DNA from: RYN-133 sp963754285
GTDB taxonomy: Bacteria; Actinomycetota; Actinomycetes; Mycobacteriales; Jatrophihabitantaceae
DNA: 21,349 nucleotides
Reading direction: 5' to 3'
Assembly: GCA_963754285.1 (NCBI GenBank)
Contig: CAVWFN010000019.1
Coordinates: 1 to 21,349, forward strand
The notes under the pieces: model-generated
Told to the model about the DNA's origin: nothing
Seen by the model: only the letters and a program-made list of their open reading frames with translations
Database searches by the model: none
Part shown: positions 1 to 7,352 of the stretch, piece after piece
Position numbering within the stretch: the first letter of the stretch is position 1
Layout: every line of letters starts with the position of its first letter
Translations under genes and position numbers: made by a program

Positions 1-20
1 ACCCGAGCCCCGTCCGCGAC

Positions 21-82
21 AGTGGTCAGTTTCAGCCACGGTGGTCAGTTGTAACTGACCACCGTGCGCGAAACTGACCACT
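21..82. repeat. 62-bp four-half-site palindromic element, copy 1
   Basis: The element is a near-perfect palindrome centred between 51 and 52; 27 of 31 symmetric pairs match. The outer arms (21–33 and 70–82) are 13-bp perfect inverted repeats, and the inner arms (37–50 and 53–66) are 14-bp perfect inverted repeats with a 2-nt tip. It contains four GTGGTCA-type half-sites: AGTGGTCA at 21, GGTGGTCA at 40, TGACCACC at 56 and TGACCACT at 75. The last base lies immediately before the ATG at 83. The same geometry recurs at 7291–7352. It may be an operator, a dispersed palindromic repeat or an RNA hairpin; the sequence does not say which. Confidence 0.9.
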
Positions 83-997
83 ATGGGACGGGTGCTGGTG
101 GTCGGGGCCGGGATCTCGGGTGCGGCGTGTGCGGCCGCGCTGCGGGCGTCCGGCGTCGACGTCACTGTGCGCGAGCGCGGACGTGCTGTCGGTGGCCGGT
201 TGGCGTCACCGCTCCTGCACGGACGGCGCGTCGATCTCGGTGCTGCGTACTTCACCGTCAAAGACGACGGCTTCGCCGCGGTCGTCTCCGACTGGCGCCG
301 CCGTGGCCTCGTCCGTGAGTGGACCGACACGTTCGACGTGTTCGCCGGCGACACACGGACGACGACGTCCGGTCCGATGCGCTTCGCGACGCGGGACGGG
401 CTGCGCAGCCTCGCCCGCGACCTGCACGGCGAGGTGAGTCTCGAGGACGAGGTGCGTGAACTGCCGACCGGCTACGACGTGACGGTGCTGGCGATGCCCG
501 ATGCGCAAGCCGCCCGACTAGCAGGAAACCTGATTGACTGGGTCGACTACGAGCCCGTCATCGCCGTCGCTGCCGGGTTCGCGGCGCGGACATGGAACTT
601 GCGCAACGCCGCCTTCGTCAATGACCATCCCGACCTCACGCTTATCGCCGATGACGGGGCGCGTCGTGGCGACGGCGCGCCCGTCCTCGTCCTGCACACC
701 ACGGCCGAAAGGGCTCGGAGCCAGCTCGACGATCCGAGCGACGCCATCGCTCCGGCGATCGACGCGGCGCGCCGGCTAGTCGATCTCGCCACCGAACCCG
801 AGTGGACGCACGCGCACCGCTGGACCTTCGCCAAACCCACAGGCACGCACGGGGACGCGCCCTACTGGTGGGACGGACCGCTTGCCGTGTGCGGTGACTC
901 GTGGTGTCCGAGCGGTGCGCCGCGGGTCGAATCGGCGTGGCTGTCGGGGCACCGCCTCGGCACCGAGCTGGGACGGGTTCTAGGGTCGGCCGGGTGA
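83..997 (+). CDS. FAD-dependent amine-oxidase/renalase-like oxidoreductase
   Basis: This 304-residue protein opens with a Rossmann dinucleotide-binding motif, GAGISG at residues 8–13, followed about 30 residues later by a GGR motif (VGGRLAS) typical of the flavin-containing amine oxidase/renalase-like family. Near the C-terminus the sequence GDSWCPSGAPRVESAWLSG looks like the FAD-binding closing motif. It is soluble, with no signal peptide or membrane segment. The substrate cannot be told; family members oxidise amines or reduced nicotinamides. ATG 83 is chosen because it puts the β1 strand at residue 4; an in-frame stop at 56–58 rules out a much longer protein, and GTG 92 is the only close alternative. 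No Shine–Dalgarno is visible because the palindrome at 21–82 runs right up to the ATG. The stop overlaps the next gene by GTGA. Confidence 0.87.
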   Translation: MGRVLVVGAGISGAACAAALRASGVDVTVRERGRAVGGRLASPLLHGRRVDLGAAYFTVKDDGFAAVVSDWRRRGLVREWTDTFDVFAGDTRTTTSGPMRFATRDGLRSLARDLHGEVSLEDEVRELPTGYDVTVLAMPDAQAARLAGNLIDWVDYEPVIAVAAGFAARTWNLRNAAFVNDHPDLTLIADDGARRGDGAPVLVLHTTAERARSQLDDPSDAIAPAIDAARRLVDLATEPEWTHAHRWTFAKPTGTHGDAPYWWDGPLAVCGDSWCPSGAPRVESAWLSGHRLGTELGRVLGSAG

Positions 998-1845
998 GCG
1001 AACTCGCCGGGCGTGCGCACCGCGCCACCGACTCCCTGCACTCGATGATCTATTTCGCGCCCGAGGCCGAGGAGCAACTGGTCGCAGCGGGGCTCCGACC
1101 CGGGCGCATGCCGTACTTCGCGTCCCGCTCGGCACCGATGGGCGCAGTGACGCCCGGAGTCACCACGGCGACCTTCGTGAACTTCAATCCCGACCTGGTC
1201 GCCAAGTACATCCCGCGGGCGTGGACGCTCGCGACGATCGACGAGATCCTCGACGCGCGACTGCGCAGTGCAGACCTCGCCCTGCGCCGGCTGCTCGGCG
1301 ATGCAGTCGGTTCGCCGGAGGTATCCGAGCTGGCCGAACTCGCCCGTGAAGCGACGACCGCGCTCACCCCGGAAGGACGTCCGCTCTACGCCGGCCACGC
1401 CGCATTGCCGTGGCCGGACGAACCGCACCTGGCGATGTGGCACGCGGCGACACTGCTGCGCGAGTCGCGCGGCGACGGCCACACGATGGCGCTCGCGCGC
1501 GCGGGCTTGTCCGGCATCGAATCGATCGTCACCCACACGGCGACCGGGCGCGGTTTCACCGTCGACGCCGCGAAGGCGCTACGCGGGTGGTCGGACGAGC
1601 AATGGTCGGCCGCGCTCGCCGCGCTCGAGGCGCGCGGGCTGATGGACGGCGAACAGCTCACCGAAGCCGGCGCCGCGCAGCGCGCCGAGGTCGAGGCCAT
1701 GACCGACGCGTTGGACGCCGCGCCGTGGGAGCACCTGGGACCCGAACGCACCGCCCGCCTGGTCGAGCTCGGCAAGGGCCTGACCCGCATCATCATCGCC
1801 AACGGCGCGTTCCCCGCGCAGGGTGTGTTCGCCGGCGGCAGGTAA
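994..1845 (+). CDS. SCO6745/SalK-like protein
   Basis: The product has 283 residues and resembles the actinobacterial SCO6745 (SalK-like) family, whose biochemical role is not established. Visible features are an N-terminal MIYFAPEA stretch, a PMG/PGVTTATFVNFNP region, and a C-terminal winged-helix-like part (WSDEQWSAALAALEARGLM followed by LTEAGAAQR) that looks like a MarR-type wing. The start is taken as GTG 994, which overlaps the upstream TGA (995–997) in a GTGA coupling; an earlier in-frame start at 901 would lie deep inside the upstream gene. Tight coupling suggests co-expression with the FAD oxidoreductase. It converges on the DUF2231-like gene with only 5 bp between stops. Confidence 0.8.
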   Translation: MSELAGRAHRATDSLHSMIYFAPEAEEQLVAAGLRPGRMPYFASRSAPMGAVTPGVTTATFVNFNPDLVAKYIPRAWTLATIDEILDARLRSADLALRRLLGDAVGSPEVSELAELAREATTALTPEGRPLYAGHAALPWPDEPHLAMWHAATLLRESRGDGHTMALARAGLSGIESIVTHTATGRGFTVDAAKALRGWSDEQWSAALAALEARGLMDGEQLTEAGAAQRAEVEAMTDALDAAPWEHLGPERTARLVELGKGLTRIIIANGAFPAQGVFAGGR

Positions 1846-1850
1846 CCCGG

Positions 1851-2345
1851 CTAGCGAACGATGCCGTCCCACACAGCGTGGGCGCCGGTATCGCCGATGC
1901 GGTAGAGCTGCACCACCGTGAGCCCCGCGACCAGCACGGTGACAACCATGACCAGGGTCGACCACCACGCCGGCAGCGCCGAGCCGCCCGGCTTCGTCCC
2001 GATACCGAACTCTCGTCGCCGACCGATCCACCAAACCGCGGCGGACACTATGAACAGCGCTATCGCGAAGTAGATGAACGTGTTGCCCAGCTGTACGTGA
2101 CGCGTGATCTTCGGATTCTGATGAGCGGGATCGATCTTGCTGCGCAGCCAGTTGCCCGCATTCGTGGTGATCGGCACGAAGATCAACACGATCAAGCAGG
2201 TGAGCGGGCTGATGAACCCGAGCTTGTGCCGTGCCGCCGGCCACAGCGCACTGAGCACGGTGAACAACGCACCCAGCGGCGCGAGCACCACGATCACGTG
2301 GATCAGCAAGATGTGCGCCGGCAGACCGTAGATCGTGTGCAGCAT
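1851..2345 (-). CDS. DUF2231-like four-helix membrane protein
   Basis: This 164-residue protein has four predicted membrane helices at about residues 12–34, 42–62, 85–107 and 127–147. Its opening GLPAHILLIHVIVVLAPLG and ending YRIGDTGAHAVW match the DUF2231 type of small integral membrane proteins, whose function is not firmly known. Histidines at residues 11 and 16 at the start of helix 1 are characteristic and could hold a metal or haem, though this is inference. The start is ATG 2345, preceded by GAGG five bases upstream; the open frame continues further upstream but has no membrane-protein character there. It lies 59 bp downstream of the small ORF ending at 2405, so it may share a transcript with the two small ORFs. 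Confidence 0.8.
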   Translation of the reverse strand: MLHTIYGLPAHILLIHVIVVLAPLGALFTVLSALWPAARHKLGFISPLTCLIVLIFVPITTNAGNWLRSKIDPAHQNPKITRHVQLGNTFIYFAIALFIVSAAVWWIGRRREFGIGTKPGGSALPAWWSTLVMVVTVLVAGLTVVQLYRIGDTGAHAVWDGIVR

Positions 2346-2404
2346 CAACACCTCGTCACGTCGGCCCAGACATAGACCGCACGGACCGAGCAGTCGCGCG
2401 AGGT

Positions 2405-2575
2405 TCAGCGACTCAGGTGCACAGGCGCGTCGCGTCCAGTCGCAGCCTCGTCGAGCCCGCGGTATTCCCAGACGATAGCTTGCGAACCGGCCGACGCGAG
2501 CACATCGACAAGTGCCCGTGCCAGGCCGTCCACAGCACGTTCGCTGCGGCGGCGCTCGATGGCCGATCTGGTCAC
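2405..2575 (-). CDS. small ORF B, hypothetical 56-residue protein
   Basis: I do not recognise this protein. It starts with GTG at 2575, overlapping the stop of small ORF A in a GTGA arrangement, and encodes 56 residues: an Arg/Glu-rich start (SAIERRRSERAVDGLARAL), a short hydrophobic segment (VDVLASAGSQAIVW) and a polar tail. About 70% of its third codon positions are G or C, lower than the housekeeping genes but in line with the neighbouring LuxR gene. The frame is open upstream to a GTG at 2617, so a 70-residue version is possible. It sits between ORF A and the DUF2231-like gene, all on the same strand. Coding status rests on the coupled overlap and codon use only. Confidence 0.45.
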   Translation of the reverse strand: MTRSAIERRRSERAVDGLARALVDVLASAGSQAIVWEYRGLDEAATGRDAPVHLSR

Positions 2576-2775
2576 GGCACGCTCGTGCGAACGGCCGTAC
2601 TGCCACGGCGCAGCCACGACAGCCGGCGACGCGGGGCGGCCGGGATGTCCGCGGCGCTCGCGGGGAGTGGAGCACCCGGGCTCGTCCGACGGTCGCGCTC
2701 GACCGCGAGTTCTCGTTGGCGTTGGTCTGATCTGTGCGCGGCATACAGTGCGTCGGCCAGCATCGGTGGCAACAC
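2572..2775 (-). CDS. small ORF A, hypothetical 67-residue protein
   Basis: No family is recognised with confidence. The likely start is GTG 2775, because GAGGAGG lies six bases upstream; ATG 2763 is an alternative. The 67 residues begin with a helical LADALYAAHRSDQRQREL stretch, continue with a Pro/Ala-rich linker and end with an Arg-rich segment (RRRLSWLRRGS). The pattern resembles the small basic Arg-rich proteins often found beside regulators in mycobacteria, but that is an impression only. Roughly 75% of third codon positions are G or C. It is 101 bp downstream of the LuxR-type gene on the same strand, with a 15-bp dyad (2795–2809) just before its ribosome-binding site, and is coupled to ORF B by GTGA. 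Confidence 0.5.
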   Translation of the reverse strand: MLPPMLADALYAAHRSDQRQRELAVERDRRTSPGAPLPASAADIPAAPRRRLSWLRRGSTAVRTSVP

Positions 2776-2794
2776 TTCGGCCTCCTCGAACCGG

Positions 2795-2809
2795 GATCTT
2801 TGCAAGATC
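2795..2809. promoter_or_regulatory. 15-bp dyad upstream of small ORF A
   Basis: The sequence GATCTTTGCAAGATC has perfect 6-bp arms (GATCTT/AAGATC) around a 3-nt centre. It lies 19 bp before the start codon of small ORF A and just upstream of its GAGGAGG ribosome-binding site, where an operator would be expected. The neighbouring LuxR-type regulator is an obvious candidate ligand, but nothing in the sequence proves binding. Confidence 0.4.
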
Positions 2810-2876
2810 ACGCTAGGGACGCGCCCAGGCCGCGGCGTCGGGGAAAACCCCACAGTTTGCTGTTGATCCAGACCGG

Positions 2877-5522
2877 TCAGCTCGTCTCATCGTTCATCGC
2901 TCTGGCAAGCGCGACACGTCCCCGCACGCCGAGCTTGCGGTAGATCCGGCTCAGGTGGGCTTCGACGGTCTTCACGGTGACGTGGAGCGCTTCGGCAACG
3001 TCCTGGTTCCGCATGCCGTCGGCAACCAATCGCGCGACCTGCACTTCGGCACCGGTGAGGTCGGTCCTGCCTGTGGTGCGCCCACCGAGTCGACGCATCT
3101 CCAGATCGATCGTCACCGCAAGGCGGTTCGCGCCGCATCCCAGAGAGATTTCGTGAGCTCGCATCAACGCTTCGCGCGCTGCCGTGCGGTGACCCAGTCG
3201 CCGGCGCCGGCTGCCCAGGAGGTGGTAGCTGCGCGCCGCCTCGAGCGGCACGCCGATGTCCTCGAACTGTTGCGCTGACGCAGCGAGCATCGAGTCGGCG
3301 TCGTCCATACCGTCCGCGACGCTGATCACCGCCCGGCTACGCAGGGTCGCCGCCCGGCCCCATCTGCTGGACAGTGCTCGCGACGCGCGATCGAGGTCGG
3401 CGCACATCAGCCTTGCGATCGGCACCTCACCTACGGCCACAGCCGCTTCGATCAGCGCCGGCCGCGCGGGAATCCGTGACGGCTCGAGGTAGCCGCAAGC
3501 GTCGAGGTGCCGCACAGCCTCGCGCAATCTCAAGAATGCGGCCTGGGCGTGACCGTCGAGAAGCAGATCGAAGCCGTGGACGAAGCACAGGTCCGCGTTC
3601 TCGCGATGGTCGTTGTCGAGTATCTGTGCTTGCGCCGCGTCCACGAGGTGACGCGTCTGTTCATGATCGGCCCACACGGTGCAGTGGCCGAGGCGCAGCA
3701 GGGCATCAGTCTTCGCTTCACCGCGCATCGCCAACGGCATCTCGGCGGAGAGGTACCTGATGGCTTCTGCTACGTGCCCCGTTCGACACTTGAACGCGCC
3801 GATGTAGTACTGGCAGCGCGGACCAACTCCGACCGACATGACGGCACGCTCGGCCATCTCGAGCAGCGCGGCGGCCTCGTCGTGGCGATCATCAAGCATC
3901 GCGATGATCCCTGCGTGTCCGGCTGCGTCTTCGAGCGGCCGAGTGGCGGCGTGTTCGGCGTTCCAGGCCCGCTCTACCTCGACGGCTTCGGCTAGCAGTC
4001 GCGCGTCATGCTGCCTTCCAGCCATGCGCTCGAGATAGGCGATGTTGCCGACGAGCTGCGACCAGGTCGTGTCGTGATCTTCTGGCAGCAGGCTGACGAG
4101 CAGTCCGATTGCGTCGGCGAGGCGCCCCGCCTTGTGCAGCCGCGAGGCTTGATCGATCCGAGCCTGGCGATGATCGTCTGAGCCAGGTTCGAGACGGTCG
4201 GCGAGCCTGCCGAACTCTGCAGCGCCGAGATCGTGGTCGTCGATGAACAGGTCGCGCATCTCGGCGGCTGTGACGAGCTCGACGCCCACAGATGTGCGCG
4301 CCGCTACCTCCTCGGCCAACGGAAGCACCAAGTCGACGTCGCCGCCGAGCAGCTCGGCCGACGCCGCCTCGATCACGCGATGGGTGGGTCGTGCGCCGTT
4401 CGGCGTGGCGGCAAGCGCCAGCCGCGCCAGCCCGCAGAAGCTCGTCCAGTCGGCCCTGCTGCGCGCGATGCCCACAGCTGCGTCGAGTTCGGCTGCGAGG
4501 GCTTCGCTCGGCGCGAGCGCTGCACCACGATGCAATGCACGGACGACCGGATCGTCGATCGCATCCGCCGCCGCTAGGTGCGCCACACGTAACGCATCGG
4601 GTCTTGCCTCGGCGATCACTGCCGATGCGAGCAGCGGATGGCTGAACTGAACCCTGCCAGCTGTCGACGTCAGTACGTTGGCCTCGAATGCCGCACCGAG
4701 CTCGGCGAGAGGGGCTTCGCGTACATCGACGTCGCCTCGGAGGGCGATGACCAGTATCGCGGCACGCACAGAGGGCGGCAGCTCGTCAATACGAGAATCC
4801 AACGCCGTCCGCAGTGAGCTCGGCAGTCGTTCGGACCTCCCGTCAATCACCGCGCGCGCCAGTTCCGTCGCGAAGAACGGGTTGCCGGCGCTCATCCGGA
4901 CGATCTCGGCCAATTGCGCCGCTCGCACTTGTGGCGCGAGCGCACGGACCAGTGCCTCGACCTCGTCGACGCTCAGAGGAGGGAGCTCCACGCGCACGGC
5001 ATGCGGCACGTCTGGCGCCAATCCGGTCCGAGCTGTGAGCAACACTCGAAGCGATGGTGCGTCGATCCGGACCAGCGCTGACCGCAATGCAGCCAGTGAC
5101 GTCCCGTCGCACCAATGCAGATCGTCGATGCTGACCACGACAGACCCACGGTGCGACAATTCGCGCAGCGCACCGACCAGGGTTGTTGTCAGCAGCCGAT
5201 CGGTGAGCGCGATCGGCTCGGTAGCTCGATAGAGCACCGTCTCGATGGCCCTTTGCTGCGGAACCGGCAGTGCCGTGACAACGTCGCCCGGCAGTGCGCC
5301 GAAAAGATCGCCGAGCACGGAGAGCCCGATCCCGGCTTCCATCTGATGACATTGCCGGTCCCAAGACCACGCAGCCGTTGCGCGTGCGGCGACTGCGGCG
5401 AGGACGGTGGTCTTCCCCATCCCTGGGTCGCCGCACAGCAGGGTGGTCCGAGGCGCGTCGGAACGCAGCAGCGCGTCGACCAGCTCATCGCGGCTGTTCG
5501 TAGCGATCTGCGGAGCACTCAT
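2877..5522 (-). CDS. LuxR-family transcriptional regulator with N-terminal ATPase (LAL type)
   Basis: This 881-residue protein is a large ATP-binding LuxR regulator. Near the N-terminus it has a Walker A motif (GDPGMGKT, residues 31–38) and a Walker B-like strand (VVVSIDDLHW, aspartates near 133–134), giving an AAA/STAND-type ATPase. A long helical middle region resembles TPR repeats. The C-terminal 60 residues form a GerE/LuxR helix-turn-helix (LTGAEVQVARLVADG … VTVKTVEAHLSRIYRKLGV). Such proteins act as ligand-gated transcription activators in the cytoplasm; the ligand is unknown. ATG 5522 is preferred over in-frame GTG 5534 because GAGGG lies five bases before it. Codon use is somewhat less GC-biased than in the flanking housekeeping genes. 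The two small ORFs downstream are the nearest candidate targets. Confidence 0.92.
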   Translation of the reverse strand: MSAPQIATNSRDELVDALLRSDAPRTTLLCGDPGMGKTTVLAAVAARATAAWSWDRQCHQMEAGIGLSVLGDLFGALPGDVVTALPVPQQRAIETVLYRATEPIALTDRLLTTTLVGALRELSHRGSVVVSIDDLHWCDGTSLAALRSALVRIDAPSLRVLLTARTGLAPDVPHAVRVELPPLSVDEVEALVRALAPQVRAAQLAEIVRMSAGNPFFATELARAVIDGRSERLPSSLRTALDSRIDELPPSVRAAILVIALRGDVDVREAPLAELGAAFEANVLTSTAGRVQFSHPLLASAVIAEARPDALRVAHLAAADAIDDPVVRALHRGAALAPSEALAAELDAAVGIARSRADWTSFCGLARLALAATPNGARPTHRVIEAASAELLGGDVDLVLPLAEEVAARTSVGVELVTAAEMRDLFIDDHDLGAAEFGRLADRLEPGSDDHRQARIDQASRLHKAGRLADAIGLLVSLLPEDHDTTWSQLVGNIAYLERMAGRQHDARLLAEAVEVERAWNAEHAATRPLEDAAGHAGIIAMLDDRHDEAAALLEMAERAVMSVGVGPRCQYYIGAFKCRTGHVAEAIRYLSAEMPLAMRGEAKTDALLRLGHCTVWADHEQTRHLVDAAQAQILDNDHRENADLCFVHGFDLLLDGHAQAAFLRLREAVRHLDACGYLEPSRIPARPALIEAAVAVGEVPIARLMCADLDRASRALSSRWGRAATLRSRAVISVADGMDDADSMLAASAQQFEDIGVPLEAARSYHLLGSRRRRLGHRTAAREALMRAHEISLGCGANRLAVTIDLEMRRLGGRTTGRTDLTGAEVQVARLVADGMRNQDVAEALHVTVKTVEAHLSRIYRKLGVRGRVALARAMNDETS

Positions 5523-5590
5523 CGATTCCCTCACGACCCGCGAGTATCCGATTGTGTGCCTAGCAACCTCGACGTGTCAGCAGGAAGTGT

Positions 5591-6094
5591 TCAGTGCGTG
5601 ACCCCCGCTCGGACATGTTCGAAGATCAGATTCGTCTCGGTCAGTGCGACATCGGGGTTGCCGCTCAGGTTGACCACAACGAAATCGCGAAGATTGGTCG
5701 TGTTCGTCGCGGCGATGTGGACGAGGAAGTCGTTGGCGCCGCCGAGGAAGAACACGTTGATCACCTCGGGCAGCTTGGCGATCTTCGCCATGAAGTCGGG
5801 GATGTGCCCGCGGGCGTGCGACTGCAACCGGACGGCGATCATTGCCTGCAACGGCCGTCCGAGCACAGCGGGGTCGACGTCGGCGTGATAGCCGCGGATC
5901 GCGCCGCGTTCGCGCAGCGCACGCACCCGGCCGAGGCATGTGGACGGGGCGACTCCGGCGAGGGCCGCCAGTGCGTTGTTCGGCATCCGCGCGTCATCGG
6001 CGAGGGCGCGGACGATGCGGCGGTCGATCTCGTCCAGAACATCGTTCGGCGCGACGGCGGGCATCGGCCCCACTATCGAATGTTCGGCAGGCAC
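5591..6094 (-). CDS. aldR: Lrp/AsnC-family regulator, probable AldR
   Basis: The 167-residue product has an N-terminal helix-turn-helix (residues about 38–63, PNNALAALAGVAPSTCLGRV) and a C-terminal RAM/Lrp ligand-binding domain (around 80–160, with VINVFFLGGANDFLVHI). It is divergent from alanine dehydrogenase, as AldR (Rv2779c) is from ald in M. tuberculosis, where it controls ald in response to amino acids. The symbol is given on family and context. The start is uncertain: GTG 6094 gives 167 residues and ATG 6064 gives 157, with GGGG seven bases upstream of the latter. Using ATG 6064 would put the CGAATGTTCG dyad (6077–6086) in the leader. Lrp proteins form octamers that wrap DNA, which suits the repeated half-sites upstream. 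Confidence 0.9.
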   Translation of the reverse strand: MPAEHSIVGPMPAVAPNDVLDEIDRRIVRALADDARMPNNALAALAGVAPSTCLGRVRALRERGAIRGYHADVDPAVLGRPLQAMIAVRLQSHARGHIPDFMAKIAKLPEVINVFFLGGANDFLVHIAATNTTNLRDFVVVNLSGNPDVALTETNLIFEHVRAGVTH

Positions 6095-6120
6095 AACCCG
6101 ATTCTAGCGAATCATATTCG
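6077..6120. promoter_or_regulatory. Cluster of GAATC/CGAAT inverted repeats between aldR and ald
   Basis: Three overlapping or adjacent dyads are visible: CGAA-TG-TTCG at 6077–6086, GATTC-TAGC-GAATC at 6100–6113, and CGAAT-CAT-ATTCG at 6108–6120. The half-sites are shared, so the region reads as an array of alternating related half-sites in the short divergent intergenic space. This is the expected place for an Lrp/AldR binding region controlling ald and aldR. Binding itself is inferred. Confidence 0.5.
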
Positions 6121-6162
6121 TAGATCTGGTGATCAGTCGGCGTGATGTTCCACAATCTCGGC

Positions 6163-7278
6163 ATGAAGGTTGGTATCCCACGCGAGGTCAAGAACCACGA
6201 GTACCGGGTTGCGATCACCCCGTCCGGCGTGCACGAGCTGGTGCGCAGCGGGCACGAGGTCTTCGTCGAGAAGGACGCCGGCGTCGGCTCGTCGATCCCC
6301 AACGACGACTTCGTCGCGGCAGGCGCGCAGATCCTCGACACGGCCGACGACGTCTGGGCCACCGGCGACATGGTGCTGAAGGTCAAGGAGCCGATCGCCG
6401 AGGAATACCACCGCATGCGCAAGGACCAGGTGCTGTTCACGTACCTGCACCTGGCTGCCGATCAGCCGTGCACCGACGCGCTTCTCGCTGCGGGCACGAC
6501 CGGCATCGCGTACGAGACCGTGCAACTGCCCGACGGAACGCTGCCGCTGCTCGCGCCCATGTCCGAGGTTGCCGGACGGCTGGCTCCGCAGGTCGGCTCG
6601 TACCACCTGATGCGCCAGGGCGGCGGCCGCGGCACGTTGATGGGTGGCGTCCCCGGCGTGTACGCCGCGAAGGTCGTCGTCATCGGCGCGGGCGTCTCCG
6701 GGCAGAACGCTGCTGCGATCGCACTCGGCATGCAGGCCGAGGTGTTGCTGCTCGACCGCAATGTCGCGCGGCTGCGCCAGATGGACGCGATCTACCAGGG
6801 GCACTGCCAGACGATCGCCTCGAACGCCTACGAGGTCGAACGCGCAGTTCTCGACGCCGACCTCGTGATCGGCGCGGTGCTCGTCCCCGGGGCGAAGGCA
6901 CCGAAGATCATCAGCAACGAACTCGTGTCACGCATGAAGCCGGGCTCGGTGCTCGTCGACATCTCGATCGACCAGGGCGGCTGCTTCGAGGACTCCCGTC
7001 CGACCACGCACGCCGACCCGACGTACATGGTCCACGACTCGGTCTTCTACTGCGTCGCGAACATGCCGGGTGCCGTGCCGCACACGTCCACGTATGCGCT
7101 CACGAACGTGACGCTCCCCTACGCCGTCGAGCTCGCCAACCGCGGTTGGCGAGATGCGCTGCGCCGCGACCACGCGCTCGCCCTCGGCCTGAACACCCAC
7201 GAGGGCCAGCTCACCAACGGCCCCGTCGCCGAAGCCCACGGCTACGAGTCCGTCAGCCTCGATGAGGTATTGAACTGA
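6163..7278 (+). CDS. ald: L-alanine dehydrogenase
   Basis: The enzyme interconverts L-alanine and pyruvate plus ammonia with NAD(H), feeding alanine into central carbon and nitrogen metabolism. From ATG 6163 the protein is exactly 371 residues and starts MKVGIPREVKN, as in the family. Residues known as substrate or catalytic in the M. tuberculosis enzyme fall at the same numbers: Arg15, Lys75, His96 and Asp270. The NAD-binding Rossmann loop GAGVSG is at 175–180, with Asp198 at the end of β2. GTG 6142 and ATG 6145 are in-frame upstream starts, but they would add residues that the family lacks. No strong Shine–Dalgarno is visible. Regulation is probably by the divergent Lrp-type protein. A 62-bp palindrome begins 12 bp after the stop. 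Confidence 0.97.
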   Translation: MKVGIPREVKNHEYRVAITPSGVHELVRSGHEVFVEKDAGVGSSIPNDDFVAAGAQILDTADDVWATGDMVLKVKEPIAEEYHRMRKDQVLFTYLHLAADQPCTDALLAAGTTGIAYETVQLPDGTLPLLAPMSEVAGRLAPQVGSYHLMRQGGGRGTLMGGVPGVYAAKVVVIGAGVSGQNAAAIALGMQAEVLLLDRNVARLRQMDAIYQGHCQTIASNAYEVERAVLDADLVIGAVLVPGAKAPKIISNELVSRMKPGSVLVDISIDQGGCFEDSRPTTHADPTYMVHDSVFYCVANMPGAVPHTSTYALTNVTLPYAVELANRGWRDALRRDHALALGLNTHEGQLTNGPVAEAHGYESVSLDEVLN

Positions 7279-7290
7279 CGCACCCCCGCG

Positions 7291-7352
7291 AGTGGTCACT
7301 TACGCGCTGAGTGGTCAGCTATAAGTGTCCACTCGCGACGTTAATGACCACT
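7291..7352. repeat. 62-bp four-half-site palindromic element, copy 2
   Basis: It contains four GTGGTCA-type half-sites: AGTGGTCA at 7291 and 7310, TGTCCACT at 7326 and TGACCACT at 7345. Spacings of 19, 16 and 19 bp between half-site starts are identical to those in the copy at 21–82. Symmetric pairing gives 22 of 31 matches. The flanks CCGCG (7286–7290) and CGCGG (7353–7357) extend the outer arms to 13 bp without mismatch. An alternative pairing joins 7291–7302 with 7322–7333 (one mismatch) and 7309–7317 with 7345–7353. It lies between ald and the DAO-type gene, whose ribosome-binding site follows at once. It could serve as operator, ald terminator or dispersed repeat; there is no T-run. Confidence 0.88.

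Noticed and set aside
1410..2375. 321-residue plus-strand open frame overlapping the SCO6745-like and DUF2231-like genes
   Set aside because: It spans two well-supported genes on different strands and reads as Arg/His-rich filler.
2840..2851. GGGGAAAACCCC after the LuxR-type gene, considered as a terminator
   Set aside because: The stem is only 4 bp and no T-run follows on the minus strand.
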